Shown: positions 50,429-59,748 of the stretch, piece after piece
How the letters are laid out: each line of letters starts with the position of its first letter
Position numbering within the stretch: the stretch's first letter is position 1
Source of the DNA: Streptomyces chryseus
GTDB lineage: Bacteria; Actinomycetota; Actinomycetes; Streptomycetales; Streptomycetaceae
Assembly (NCBI RefSeq): GCF_014650755.1
Contig: NZ_BMVO01000008.1
Location: forward strand, 171,721-235,720
Length of the DNA: 64,000 nt
Reading direction: 5' to 3'
Notes under the pieces: generated by a model
What the model saw: the letters and a program-made list of their open reading frames with translations, nothing else
What the model was told of the DNA's origin: nothing
Database searches by the model: none
Program-made: the position numbers and the translations under genes

Positions 50429-52939
50429 TCATGAGGAGCCCGGCAGCGGCTGTTCCGTCCAGATGGTCTTCCCGTGGCGTGTGTACCTGCTGCCCCACCG
50501 CTCGGTGAGCTGCGCGATGAGGAAGAGCCCGCGTCCGCCCTCCTCCGTGGCCCGTGCGCGGCGCATCCTGGGCTGCGTACTACTGGGGTCGGACACCTCG
50601 CAGATGAGTGTCGACGTACGGATGAGCCGGAGTTCGACCGGGCCGCCGCCCGCGTACCGGATGGCGTTGGTGACCAGCTCGCTCGCCACCAGTTCGGTGG
50701 TGAAGGCGAGTTCGTCCAGTCCCCAGCGGGACAGCTGGCGCACCACGAGGGCGCGGGCGTCGGCGACCACCGCGGGGTCCGGCTCCAGGACCCACCGCGC
50801 ACTGTCCTGCGCGGACACCGCCCGGGTGCGGGCGAGCAGCAGTGTCACGTCGTCCGACAGCGGGCTCGGGGCCAGGTCCGCCACCACCTCGCGGCCGACG
50901 TCCCGCAGCGGGCGGTCCAGGGCGTTCGCGGTGGTCAGCCGCTTCTTGAGCGCCGCCATTCCCTCGTCGAGATCGGCCCGCGGCCGTTCGACCAGGCCGT
51001 CGGTGTAGAGCGCCAGTACGCTGCCCGGTTCGATCTCCAGCTCCACGGGCTCGAACGGCAGTCCGCCGACGCCCAAGGGCGGGCCGGGGCTGACGTCGAC
51101 GTACCGGGCGGTCCCGTCGGGGGCCAGCAGGGCGGGCGGGGGGTGCCCGGCGCTCGCCATGGCGCACTGCCGGGAGACCGGGTCGTACGTGACGTACAGG
51201 CAGGTGGCACCGAACGAGTCGTAGGCGCTCTGCGGCGTGGAGCCGGCCGCGCCGTTCTCGTACGTGCTGCTCTCGATCGTCAGCTGCGAGACGAGGTCGT
51301 CGAGGTGGGTGAGCAGCTCGTCGGGTTCGAGGTCCAGGTCGGCGAGGGTGCGCACGGCGGTCCGCAGCCGGCCCATCATCGCCGTGGCCTGGAGGCCGTG
51401 GCCGACGACGTCTCCGACGACGAGGGCGACCCGCGCGGACGACAGCGGGATGACGTCGAACCAGTCCCCGCTGACTCCTCCGGCCGCGTCCGTGGGGTGG
51501 TAGACGCTGGCGCTCTGGACCGCGGCCGTCTCGGTCGTCGTCGGGGGCAGCAGGCTGCGCTGGAGGCTCACGGAGGCGTGCCGCTCGCGCGCGTACCGGC
51601 GCGCGTTGTCCACCACCAGGGCGGCGCGCGAGGCGACCTCTTCCAGCAGGGCCAGGTCGTCGGCGCCGAAGGGGCGGCGTCGGCCCGTGCGCCACGCCGT
51701 GACCCGGCCCAGGAGCTTGCCGCGCGCCCGCAGGGGCGCGCTCATGCCGGAGCGGACGTCGAGCCCGGGCACCGGAGGGGGCATGGGGCCGGGCGCGCCG
51801 TCGGTGTCGTCCGGCCCGTGGCCGGCGGGGCGCGGCCAGACGTGGCCCCTGGGGGCTTCGCTGATGTCCACCCGCAGGGCCCCGCCCACCCGCGGAACGA
51901 TCTCCTGCCGGTCGGCCGTGCCCGCCACGGCCGACCGGCGCAGCACGTGGTGCCGCTGGTGGGCGGGGCCCGGCTCCTCGTGGGCGAACACGGCTTCCGC
52001 GATGTCGACGGCCGCCAGGTCGGCCAGTACGGGAACCAGCACGTCGGCCAGGTCCTGTGTGGTCTCGGCGACGGACAGCGAGTTGCCGAGGACGGCGGTG
52101 GCGCGGTGCAGGAGGTCGAGGCGCTCCTGGGCGCTCCGCTGGTCCGTGACATCGGTGAACAGGGCGGTGACGCCCATGACCCGCCCGTCCGGCTCCTGGA
52201 GCCGGAACGCGGACAAGGCCATGATGCGTCCCGTCCCCGGTTCGATCCGGGTCCGTACGAGAGCGTCCATGGACACCAGCGGCGTCCCGGTGGCGAGCAC
52301 GTCGCGCAGGCGCTCCTCGATCACGCGCGCGTCCTCCGACCAGAGGAACTCCGCGAGGCGCAGGCCGCCCAGGTCGTCGGGCAGGCCGGTGTACGGGAGA
52401 AGCTGCGTGTTCGTCCGCACCAGGCGCAGTTCCCGGTCGAACATGGCGAAGCCGACCCGCTCCTGGAGGAACAGCTCCTGCATGAAGGCGTGGTCCTGCC
52501 GCCACCGCACCACCAGTGGCCACGGCGCGCCCAGGAGGAGGAAGCGCGAGGCACCGCGGTCCTGCTGTTCCGGGGCGAGCGGGAGCACCCGGAACACGAT
52601 GTCGGACTCCCCTCCCCCGGCCTCGCGCACCGCGACCCGGCCCTCCCACACGGGACCGTCGCGCCGTGCCATGATCCCGGGCCAGCCGGCGGGGTCGGCC
52701 AGCAGCTCCGGGAGCCGCCGCCCGCAGAGGTCCTCGGCCGGGCGGGTCAGGAGCGTCTCGGCCGCCGGTGTGCAGCCGAGGATCGTCCCGGCGCCGTCCA
52801 CCAGCAGCCCGGCGGCGTTGCCCGCGTCGAGGGGATCTTCGTTGCTGCGAGCCATGCGCACGCGCACCCCCGGGATCGGCATCTCATCGGTCCTGGTCCG
52901 GCCGGACGATCGGCACCCTTCTTGATGCGTGGCCGTCAT
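50429..52939 (-). CDS. PAS-GAF-SpoIIE phosphatase with C-terminal HATPase kinase domain
   Basis: An 836-residue regulator; ATG 52939 is chosen for AGGA five bases upstream (inner ATGs at 52882 and 52855 are possible). Order: PAS-like (about 40-140), PAS/PAC (160-270, with RTNTQLLPYTGLP), GAF (280-450), SpoIIE phosphatase (455-680, LQRSLLPP, GDWFDVIPL, VGDVVGHG, LYTDGLVERP) and an RsbW-like HATPase (710-836, ELVASELVTNAIRYAGGG). Phosphatase and kinase in one chain could both reset and modify a STAS partner. It stands alone as a transcription unit. Confidence 0.92.
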   Translation of the reverse strand: MTATHQEGCRSSGRTRTDEMPIPGVRVRMARSNEDPLDAGNAAGLLVDGAGTILGCTPAAETLLTRPAEDLCGRRLPELLADPAGWPGIMARRDGPVWEGRVAVREAGGGESDIVFRVLPLAPEQQDRGASRFLLLGAPWPLVVRWRQDHAFMQELFLQERVGFAMFDRELRLVRTNTQLLPYTGLPDDLGGLRLAEFLWSEDARVIEERLRDVLATGTPLVSMDALVRTRIEPGTGRIMALSAFRLQEPDGRVMGVTALFTDVTDQRSAQERLDLLHRATAVLGNSLSVAETTQDLADVLVPVLADLAAVDIAEAVFAHEEPGPAHQRHHVLRRSAVAGTADRQEIVPRVGGALRVDISEAPRGHVWPRPAGHGPDDTDGAPGPMPPPVPGLDVRSGMSAPLRARGKLLGRVTAWRTGRRRPFGADDLALLEEVASRAALVVDNARRYARERHASVSLQRSLLPPTTTETAAVQSASVYHPTDAAGGVSGDWFDVIPLSSARVALVVGDVVGHGLQATAMMGRLRTAVRTLADLDLEPDELLTHLDDLVSQLTIESSTYENGAAGSTPQSAYDSFGATCLYVTYDPVSRQCAMASAGHPPPALLAPDGTARYVDVSPGPPLGVGGLPFEPVELEIEPGSVLALYTDGLVERPRADLDEGMAALKKRLTTANALDRPLRDVGREVVADLAPSPLSDDVTLLLARTRAVSAQDSARWVLEPDPAVVADARALVVRQLSRWGLDELAFTTELVASELVTNAIRYAGGGPVELRLIRTSTLICEVSDPSSTQPRMRRARATEEGGRGLFLIAQLTERWGSRYTRHGKTIWTEQPLPGSS

Positions 52940-53111
52940 CGGTGTCCTGGTTCTCTTGATCAGGCTATCGACCACCCCGGGCGTTCGCCTGCCCGGCGGG
53001 CGAAATGACCGGCCAATGGCCCAGCGCGCCGAGGGCCGCCGGGGTGCGGCCGCGGCGGCGCTGTGTGAGCCTGGCCGCGAGACGACGCCGTGACGACCGA
53101 GGGAGTGGGCC

Positions 53112-53279
53112 GTGAACCAGCTCGGAGAGAAGCCGGAAGAGGTCCGCAAGCAGCTGGAGGAGGAGAAGCGCCGGGCCCGTGAGGAGGAGCGGAAGGCCGC
53201 CGAGGGGACGTCCGGCCCCGGGGAGCGGTCCGGCCGGCCGGAGGACGAGGCGCGCGCGGACGACCGCGACCAGGGCTGA
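53112..53279 (+). CDS. Short highly charged helical protein
   Basis: A 55-residue protein from GTG 53112. Residues 5-30 are Glu/Lys/Arg-rich and predicted helical (KPEEVRKQLEEEKRRAREEE), and the rest is Gly/Asp/Arg-rich and disordered. GAGGGAG lies upstream. Similar small charged proteins are common near Streptomyces stress genes, but I do not recognise a family. Its coding status rests on frame bias and the ribosome site. Confidence 0.5.
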   Translation: MNQLGEKPEEVRKQLEEEKRRAREEERKAAEGTSGPGERSGRPEDEARADDRDQG

Positions 53280-53344
53280 CACCCCCGTCGTACACCCTGT
53301 TCACGCTGGTCGCGGATGCGGCCACAGATGCGAGACTTGGAAAC

Positions 53345-53641
53345 ATGGACTGGGCTTCATGGACGACGCTCGGTGTGCTGACGGGCCGCGGCGGGGTGCT
53401 CACCGAAGAGGTGGGTGTACTGACCGGTGACCTGACGGTGCACACCACATGGGCCGACGGCGAGGCGCGGATCGCCGTGCAGTACAGCGGGTCGGCGGAC
53501 TGGTTCACCATGGCGGGCAGTCCCGTGCCGTCGCCCTCCGAGGCCGACAGCCGGAACCTGCACGACGCCGTGGTGGCGGCGGTCCGGGCCGGCGGCGCCG
53601 CCACTGTGCCCTCTCCACCCCACAGCTCCGCGGCGCAGTGA
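53345..53641 (+). CDS. Hypothetical protein
   Basis: A 98-residue protein. LTVHTTWADGEARIAVQYSG and NLHDAVVAAVRAGG look like a small alpha-beta fold; no signal or TM segment. No family recognised. It has no strong ribosome site; GAGACT about 10 bases upstream might be a -10 of a leaderless transcript. It is followed after 51 bases by the CBS gene on the same strand. Confidence 0.6.
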   Translation: MDWASWTTLGVLTGRGGVLTEEVGVLTGDLTVHTTWADGEARIAVQYSGSADWFTMAGSPVPSPSEADSRNLHDAVVAAVRAGGAATVPSPPHSSAAQ

Positions 53642-53692
53642 CGCCGTCGCTCTCACGGCCGTAGGGGCTGCGCTCCGGCAAGGAGAACGGCC

Positions 53693-54151
53693 ATGCTCGC
53701 CCGTGATCTCGCGGAAACCTACCCCCACATATCGGTCGACGCCGACGCGGTGGACGCGGCGCGGCTGCTCGCCGGGAACAAGCTGCCCGCGCTGCTGGTG
53801 GTCGACTCGGACCAGCGGCCGTACGCCATCGTGCCCGGCTCCCAGCTCATCAAGCAGCTTGTGCCCGACTACCTGCTGGAGGAGCCGCTCCTCGTCTCCG
53901 TGATCGACGACCGGCACCTCGGCGAGGTCACGGAGAAGATCGCCGGGCTGACGGTCGGCGAGTGGCTGCCGCCCCGCAGGTATGCGCCGCCGGTGGTCGG
54001 GCCCGACGCCGGTCTGCTGCAGGTGGCGGCTCTGATGGCCCGTACGCGCAGTCCGCTGGTCGCGGTGGTCGAGCGCGACGGTGACGAGGTCCGGCTGCTG
54101 GGGGCCGTCACGGCGGCCTGTCTGATGTCCCGTCTCGTCAGCGGGTCGTGA
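53693..54151 (+). CDS. CBS-domain pair protein
   Basis: A 152-residue protein made of two tandem CBS domains (about 1-65 and 85-150): LPALLVVDSDQRPYAIVPGS and SPLVAVVERDGDEVRLLGAV are the paired strands. CBS pairs bind adenosine nucleotides and regulate partners; no fused domain is present, so it acts in trans. AAGGAG eight bases before ATG supports the start. Confidence 0.9.
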   Translation: MLARDLAETYPHISVDADAVDAARLLAGNKLPALLVVDSDQRPYAIVPGSQLIKQLVPDYLLEEPLLVSVIDDRHLGEVTEKIAGLTVGEWLPPRRYAPPVVGPDAGLLQVAALMARTRSPLVAVVERDGDEVRLLGAVTAACLMSRLVSGS

Positions 54152-54295
54152 CCGTCCGGCGGCTGTCCGGACCGCGCTCTCACCGGCGGAACGCGACGGC
54201 TCGCGGCCCCGCCCGTCGAATGTCCCCCGTACTCACGATGTGTGAGAAGCGCCTGACGAGGAAGGCGATCGGGACGAGCCGACGAAGGAGAGTCA

Positions 54296-55606
54296 GTGAG
54301 CGACCGCAAGAACATATTCGTGCTGGGCCTGGACGAGGCCAACCTGCCGACCCTGCGCGCCGTGCCCGACGTGGAGGACTACGCCTTCCACCCGCTTCTG
54401 ACCATCGAGGAGCTCCAGCACGGCGAGGTGTCGGTGGCGGACCTGTTCGAGAAGGCGCAGAAGGTGCTGGACGGCTTCGACGGCAGCATCGACGCGATCG
54501 TCGGTTACTGGGACTTCCCCGTGAGCACGCTCGTGCCGATGCTCGGCGAGCGGTACGGCACCCGCAGCACCGGCCTGGAGTCCGTGGTCAAGTGCGAGCA
54601 CAAGTACTGGAGCCGGCTGGAACAGCAGAAGGTCGCCGACGAGCATCCGCGTTTCGGGCGGGTGGACCTGGAGACGGACGACCCGCGCCCGCCCGAGGGC
54701 GTGAACTTCCCGATGTGGCTGAAGCCCGCCCTGTCGTACTCCTCGGAGCTGGCCTTCGGCGTCAAGGACCAGCAGGAGTTCCGGGAGGCGGTCGACGAGA
54801 TCCGCAAGGGCGTCGCCCGGGTGGGCCGGCCCTTCGAGTACATCCTCGACCGGCTCGACCTGCCCGAGGAGATGGCCGGGGTCGGCGGTCAGGTCTGCCT
54901 GGCCGAGGAGGCGCTGTCCGGCATCCAGGTCGCGGTGGAGGGGTACGTCCACAACGGTGAGGTCACCGTCTACGGCGTCCTCGACTCGATCAACTACCCC
55001 GACTCCTCCAGCTTCCTGCGGCACCAGTACCCGTCCGCCCTGCCCGAGCCGGTGGTGCGCCGGCTGCACGACGTGTCGGAGCGTGTGATGCGGCAGATCG
55101 GCATGGAGGCGGCGACCTTCAGCATCGAGTACTTCTACGACCCGCAGGCCGACGCGATCAACCTGCTGGAGATCAACCCCCGGCACTCGCAGTCGCACGC
55201 CGAGCTGTTCGAGTACGTCGACGGCGTCCCGAACCACCACTGCATGATCAGTCTCGCGCTGGGCAAGGACCCCGCGCTGCCGCACCGGGCGGGCCCGTAC
55301 AAGGTGGCCGCCAAGTGGTACTACCGGTGGTTCGCGGACGGTGCGGCGCGTCAGGTGCCCACCCCCGAGGACATCGAGCGGATCGAACGGGAGATCCCGG
55401 GCGTCCGGGTCGACGTGGTTCCCGAGGAGGGGCAGCGCCTCTCGGACACCCCGCAGCAGGACAGCTACAGCTACGAGCTGGCCCACATCTTCACGGGCGG
55501 CGACAGCGAGGAGGAACTGCGGGAGAAGTACGACCGCTGTGTGGCGGCCCTGAACCTGGTCTTCGACGAGACCACGCCGGGCGGGCGCGACCAGAAGAAC
55601 GTCTGA
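54296..55606 (+). CDS. ATP-grasp ligase-like protein
   Basis: A 436-residue protein with GTG behind AAGGAG. The pre-ATP-grasp region (1-110) has NIFVLGLDEANLPTLRAV. The ATP-grasp fold spans about 110-330: FPMWLKPALSYSSELAFGV for nucleotide binding and INLLEINPRHSQSHAELFE for metal binding. Such enzymes join a carboxylate to an amine or thiol through an acyl-phosphate; the substrate is unknown. A CocE/NonD hydrolase gene begins 29 bases downstream, so the two may make and process the same compound. Confidence 0.88.
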   Translation: MSDRKNIFVLGLDEANLPTLRAVPDVEDYAFHPLLTIEELQHGEVSVADLFEKAQKVLDGFDGSIDAIVGYWDFPVSTLVPMLGERYGTRSTGLESVVKCEHKYWSRLEQQKVADEHPRFGRVDLETDDPRPPEGVNFPMWLKPALSYSSELAFGVKDQQEFREAVDEIRKGVARVGRPFEYILDRLDLPEEMAGVGGQVCLAEEALSGIQVAVEGYVHNGEVTVYGVLDSINYPDSSSFLRHQYPSALPEPVVRRLHDVSERVMRQIGMEAATFSIEYFYDPQADAINLLEINPRHSQSHAELFEYVDGVPNHHCMISLALGKDPALPHRAGPYKVAAKWYYRWFADGAARQVPTPEDIERIEREIPGVRVDVVPEEGQRLSDTPQQDSYSYELAHIFTGGDSEEELREKYDRCVAALNLVFDETTPGGRDQKNV

Positions 55607-55635
55607 GGACCCGAGGGAAGGAGCGGCCCAGCCGT

Positions 55636-57681
55636 ATGCGTTTCGTGAGCAATCTGCCGCACGCGACGAAGGAAGAAGAGCACGTCGTCGTCCCCATGTC
55701 CGACGGCACCCGCCTGTCGGCCCGCGTCTGGCGTCCGGTCTCCTCGGACGAGGAGCCCGTGCCGGCGGTCCTGGAGTACATCCCGTACCGCAAGCGCGAC
55801 CTGACCGCGGTGCGCGACTCGATCCACCACCCGTACATCGCGGGCCACGGCTACGCGTGTGTGCGCGTGGACCTGCGCGGGACCGGCGATTCCGAGGGCG
55901 TGCTGGCCGACGAGTACCTGGAGCAGGAGCAGGCCGACGCGGAGGAGGTCCTCGCCTGGCTGGCCGAACAGCCCTGGTGCGACGGCTCCACCGGCATGAT
56001 GGGTATCTCCTGGGGCGCGTTCGCCGCCCTCCAGACGGCGGCCCGGCAGCCGCCGAGCCTGCGCGCGGTCGTCATCGCGTCGTTCACGGACGACCGGTAC
56101 GCCGACGACATGCACTACATGGGCGGCGCGATGCTGTCGGACAACCTCGCCGAGGCGGGGACCATGTTCGCGTACGCCACGTGCCCGCCGGACCCGGCGG
56201 TGGTCGGCGACCGCTGGCGCGACATGTGGCACGAACGGATGGAACACACCCGCCCCTGGGTCCTGGAGTGGCTGCGCCACCAGCGTCGCGACGACTACTG
56301 GCGGCACGCCTCGGTCTGCGAGGACTACACGGCCGTACGCTGCCCGGTGCTCGCGTCCAGCGGGTGGGCCGACGGGTACTCAAACGCGGTGACGCGGCTG
56401 CTGGGGAACCTGGAGGTGCCGCGCAAGGGGCTGATCGGGCCCTGGTCCCACAAGTTCCCGCACCTGGGCGAGCCGGGACCCGCCATCGGCTACCTCCAGG
56501 AGGTCGTGCGCTGGTGGGACCACTGGCTGAAGGGCGTGGACAACGGCGTCATGGACGGCCCCATGCTCCAGACCTGGATGCAGGACAGCGTGCCGCCCTC
56601 GACGTCGTACGAGGAGCGGCCCGGCCGGTGGGTCGGCGAGCCCGAGTGGCCCTCGCCGCACATCCGCGCCGTCGCGCATCCGCTGCTGCGGCACCGCATC
56701 GTCACGCCGCAGGACGGCGCGGCCGGGCCTGCGGGAGACGATGCGGGTGACGCGATGACCGTGCAGTCGCCGCTGTCCGTCGGGCAGTTCGCCGGCAAGT
56801 GGGCGTCCTACAACGCTCCGCCGGACCTGCCGTACGACCAGCGCGAGGAGGACGGCGGGTCGTTGGTCTTCGACAGCGCGGTGCTGAGCGAGCCGGTCGA
56901 GATCCTGGGCTCCCCGACGGTCGAACTCGACCTGACCGTCAGCGAACCGGTGGCCACGGTCGCCGCCCGCCTGTCCGACGTGGCACCCGACGGCCGGGCC
57001 ACCCGGGTCACGTACGGCGTGCTGAACCTGACGCACCGCGATGGCACGGGCGAACCCGAACCGCTGGAGCCGGGCCGGCGTTACCGCGCCACCGTGCAGC
57101 TCAACGGCGTCGCCCAGGTCTTCCCGCGCGGCCACCGCATCCGGCTCTCCCTGTCCACGTCGTACTGGCCGCTCGCCTGGCCGCCGCCCAGGCCCGTCCA
57201 GCTCAGTGTCCACGAGCGGTCGAGCACCCTCACGCTGCCGGTGCGCCCGGCGGACGAACCGGACGAGCTGCCGCAGCGCCCCTTCGGCGAGCCCGAGGGC
57301 GCCCCGCCGCTCGCCTCCACCCGGCTGTCGCCCCCCGAGCAGCGCTGGGAGGTCAAGCGCGACCTGATCGGGTACGAGTCCGCGCTGGAGATCGTGAAGG
57401 ACCGGGGCACCGTACGGATCGACGACATCGGCCTGGACGTGGGCTGCCGCGCGTACGAGCGCTACACCGCCACCGCCGACGACTTCACCTCGGTCGGCGG
57501 CGAATCGGCCTGGACGATGCGGTTCCGGCGGGACGACTGGGACGTGCGGGTGGAGACCCGTACCGCACTGCGGTGCAGCGAGAGCGAGTTCTTCGTCGAC
57601 GCGACCCTCGACGGGTACGAGGGCGAACGGCGGGTCTTCTCCCGCACGTGGAACGAGACCCTGCCCCGGGACTGGCTGTAA
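55636..57681 (+). CDS. CocE/NonD family hydrolase
   Basis: A 681-residue two-domain peptidase S15-like protein. The N-terminal alpha/beta hydrolase (about 15-300) has VLEYIPYRKRD, VDLRGTGDSEG and the nucleophile elbow GMMGISWGAFAALQTA (GxSxG-like, Ser in ISWG). The C-terminal jelly-roll (about 375-560) contains SVGQFAGKWASY and VFPRGHRIRLSLSTSYWP. Members cleave esters, amides or Xaa-Pro dipeptides. A further C-terminal tail of about 110 residues is unassigned. Weak ribosome site; co-transcribed with the ATP-grasp gene. Confidence 0.9.
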   Translation: MRFVSNLPHATKEEEHVVVPMSDGTRLSARVWRPVSSDEEPVPAVLEYIPYRKRDLTAVRDSIHHPYIAGHGYACVRVDLRGTGDSEGVLADEYLEQEQADAEEVLAWLAEQPWCDGSTGMMGISWGAFAALQTAARQPPSLRAVVIASFTDDRYADDMHYMGGAMLSDNLAEAGTMFAYATCPPDPAVVGDRWRDMWHERMEHTRPWVLEWLRHQRRDDYWRHASVCEDYTAVRCPVLASSGWADGYSNAVTRLLGNLEVPRKGLIGPWSHKFPHLGEPGPAIGYLQEVVRWWDHWLKGVDNGVMDGPMLQTWMQDSVPPSTSYEERPGRWVGEPEWPSPHIRAVAHPLLRHRIVTPQDGAAGPAGDDAGDAMTVQSPLSVGQFAGKWASYNAPPDLPYDQREEDGGSLVFDSAVLSEPVEILGSPTVELDLTVSEPVATVAARLSDVAPDGRATRVTYGVLNLTHRDGTGEPEPLEPGRRYRATVQLNGVAQVFPRGHRIRLSLSTSYWPLAWPPPRPVQLSVHERSSTLTLPVRPADEPDELPQRPFGEPEGAPPLASTRLSPPEQRWEVKRDLIGYESALEIVKDRGTVRIDDIGLDVGCRAYERYTATADDFTSVGGESAWTMRFRRDDWDVRVETRTALRCSESEFFVDATLDGYEGERRVFSRTWNETLPRDWL

Positions 57682-57712
57682 CCGGTCCCCTCGGGGAGAG
57701 GTGTGCCGGTGT

Positions 57713-57744
57713 GGCGCGGCGCGGTCTGTCGACTGCGCCGCGCC
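57713..57744. terminator. Hairpin between convergent hydrolase genes
   Basis: GGCGCGGCGC (57713-57722) pairs perfectly with GCGCCGCGCC (57735-57744) around a 12-base loop, between the stops of the CocE gene (57681) and the esterase gene (57771). Confidence 0.7.
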
Positions 57745-57770
57745 GCGTCATGTGCGGGCTTCCGGCCCTG

Positions 57771-59315
57771 TCACTCCCATTCCACCGTGAGCGTGGCCGC
57801 TGCCCCCGACTTCACGAACACGTACGCCGTGGCGGCGGGGGCGGAGGCCAGGCGCAGGCGCACCTGGGTCGTCCCCGTGGCGTTCACCGCCGTGAAGTCG
57901 CCCGACGTGGCGGCGCCGGACGTGAACCGGCCGATCTCCGCCACCCCGGACGCCGAGGCGGGGGCGCTCCAGTCGTCGGCCCCCGTCGCGCAGCCGGCGC
58001 CGAAGCAGCCGGAACCGACGTCCACGAGCATGCGGTTTCCGGCCGCCCAGGGGTCGCCGCTGCCGGAGGCGTGCGTCACGGTCACGAAGGCGCGGCGCAC
58101 GGTGGCCCCGTCCGGGACCGACGAGGTGTCGAACGAGAGCAGGGCGCGGTTGTGCAGCCCGTCCGCGCCCCTGCCGACCGCCACGCCGTAGCTGGACTCC
58201 AGCGTCCCGACGGCGGCTCCGCCGCCGGTCGCCGAGGCCTTCACGTATCCGTCGTCCGCCGCCCGGCTCGGCAGCACGACGCTCTTGGTGCCGCCTCCGG
58301 GGGTCCCGGCGCCGTCGAGACCCCAGAACCGGCCGATGCGGTACGACGCGCACAGGTTCACGTCGAGGATGTACGCGCCGGCGGTACCGCACTGCTCGGC
58401 GCCGGAGCCGGGGTCGACGGGCTGGCCGTGGCCCATGCCGGTGATGGAGTACGTCTCGACGACGGGGCGTCCGGCGCTGTCGTGGTACACGGCGTGCGGG
58501 TAGCCGGCCACGGTGTCGGTGGCGTCGGGCGTGGTGTCCGTGCCGTGGACGCCGGTCCACTGCTCGACCGTCTCCCTCATGTTGGCGGGGACGACGGTCG
58601 AGTCGCTCGTGCCCTGCCAGACGGAGACGGTGGGCCACGGGCCCGTGTAACCGGGGTGGGCGGCGCGGACCTTGTCGCCCCAGGCCGAGGGCGAGAGGTC
58701 GGTCCCCGGGCTCATGCAGGTGTACGCGGCCGCGACGGAGGTCGCGCAGGCGTACGGGAGGCCGGCGACCGGCGCTCCGGAGGCGAAGACGTCGGGGTAC
58801 GCGGCGAGCACGACGTTGGTCATGGCGGCGCCGGCGGACAGCCCGGTGGCGTGGACACGGGCGGGGTCGCTGCCGAGGTCCGACCTCATCCGGTCGGTCA
58901 TCTGCTTGATGGACAGCGCCTCGCCGGAGCCGCGCCGGATGTCGGCCGGCTCGAACCAGTTGAAGCAGGAGTTGAGGTTGTTGGCCGACTGCTGCTGCGG
59001 CAGCAGGAGGGCGAAGCCCCACCGGTCGGCCCAGGCCGTCCAGCCGGTCTCCGCGTCGAAGGCGGCGGCCGACTGCGTACAGCCGTGCATCGCCACGACG
59101 AGGGGACGCCCGGCCGGCAGCCCGTCCGGAACGTACCGGAACATGCGCAGCGCGCCGGGGTTCGTGCCGAAGCCGGTGACCTCGGTGAGCGAGGCGGCCC
59201 GGGCGGTGGGCGCGAAGGCGGTCCAGCCGGTGCCGAGCAGCGTGGCGAGCAGCGCCAGGAGCACGGCGACGGCAGGGAGTCTCTTCGTCGATGGGGGTGG
59301 CGGGTTCGTATACAC
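57771..59315 (-). CDS. Secreted PHB depolymerase-type esterase with DNRLRE-like C-terminal domain
   Basis: A 514-residue protein; GTG 59315 lies five bases after GAAGGAG. A signal peptide covers about 1-40 (ending ARA). The esterase domain (about 42-350) has VVAMHGCTQSAAAFD for the oxyanion region and the elbow GLSAGAAMTN (Ser near 156), with a TGMGHGQPV His segment. A Gly/Thr linker leads to a C-terminal beta domain (about 370-514, LSFDTSSVPDGATVRRAFV) like DNRLRE adhesion modules. Likely substrate: an extracellular polyester or acetylated glycan. Confidence 0.9.
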   Translation of the reverse strand: MYTNPPPPSTKRLPAVAVLLALLATLLGTGWTAFAPTARAASLTEVTGFGTNPGALRMFRYVPDGLPAGRPLVVAMHGCTQSAAAFDAETGWTAWADRWGFALLLPQQQSANNLNSCFNWFEPADIRRGSGEALSIKQMTDRMRSDLGSDPARVHATGLSAGAAMTNVVLAAYPDVFASGAPVAGLPYACATSVAAAYTCMSPGTDLSPSAWGDKVRAAHPGYTGPWPTVSVWQGTSDSTVVPANMRETVEQWTGVHGTDTTPDATDTVAGYPHAVYHDSAGRPVVETYSITGMGHGQPVDPGSGAEQCGTAGAYILDVNLCASYRIGRFWGLDGAGTPGGGTKSVVLPSRAADDGYVKASATGGGAAVGTLESSYGVAVGRGADGLHNRALLSFDTSSVPDGATVRRAFVTVTHASGSGDPWAAGNRMLVDVGSGCFGAGCATGADDWSAPASASGVAEIGRFTSGAATSGDFTAVNATGTTQVRLRLASAPAATAYVFVKSGAAATLTVEWE

Positions 59316-59748
59316 GGCGGCTCCTTCAGCGGGTCTCCCCCGTCCGGGAGTCGGACTGTAGGGCCGTCGGCAGGCCGCGCAGGACGGGGCCGCGCCACCG
59401 TCACCAGCGGCGCGGGGTGTGGTCCGCACACGTTGTCGTCTGCCACGGAGCAGCCCCCGGAAGCGATGGTTTCCGGTCGAAGGGGCGTAGGTGACGAGTG
59501 AACCAGTTCAGAGAAAGCGCAGCTCAGGCGTTTGTTCTGCGTTATACCACCGGCGAATGTCCACATGATGGACACCCCTCCGGGTGACATGCCCACCACC
59601 TCCGAGCTGCCCGAACGACCATTCGGTCATGCCACTCGCCCCGCTTGCGGCCGGAATGAGCTGATCAGTGTGCGCTCACTGTCCGCATCAGCAACACTCC
59701 TCACCGCAACACCTCCGCAACTCATTCGCAATCAAAGGAGTTTCTTTC
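59316..59748. other. Divergent intergenic region between esterase and SSI genes
   Basis: No gene is seen. It must hold promoters for both flanking secreted proteins. A short dyad GACC-ATTC-GGTC (about 59617-59628) is visible, and TTATACC (about 59541) is a possible -10 on the plus strand, which would give SSI a leader of roughly 200 bases. Confidence 0.4.

Noticed and set aside
56799..59501. A 900-residue plus-strand open frame
   Set aside because: Crosses two genes and a terminator hairpin and is antisense of the esterase; no domains.
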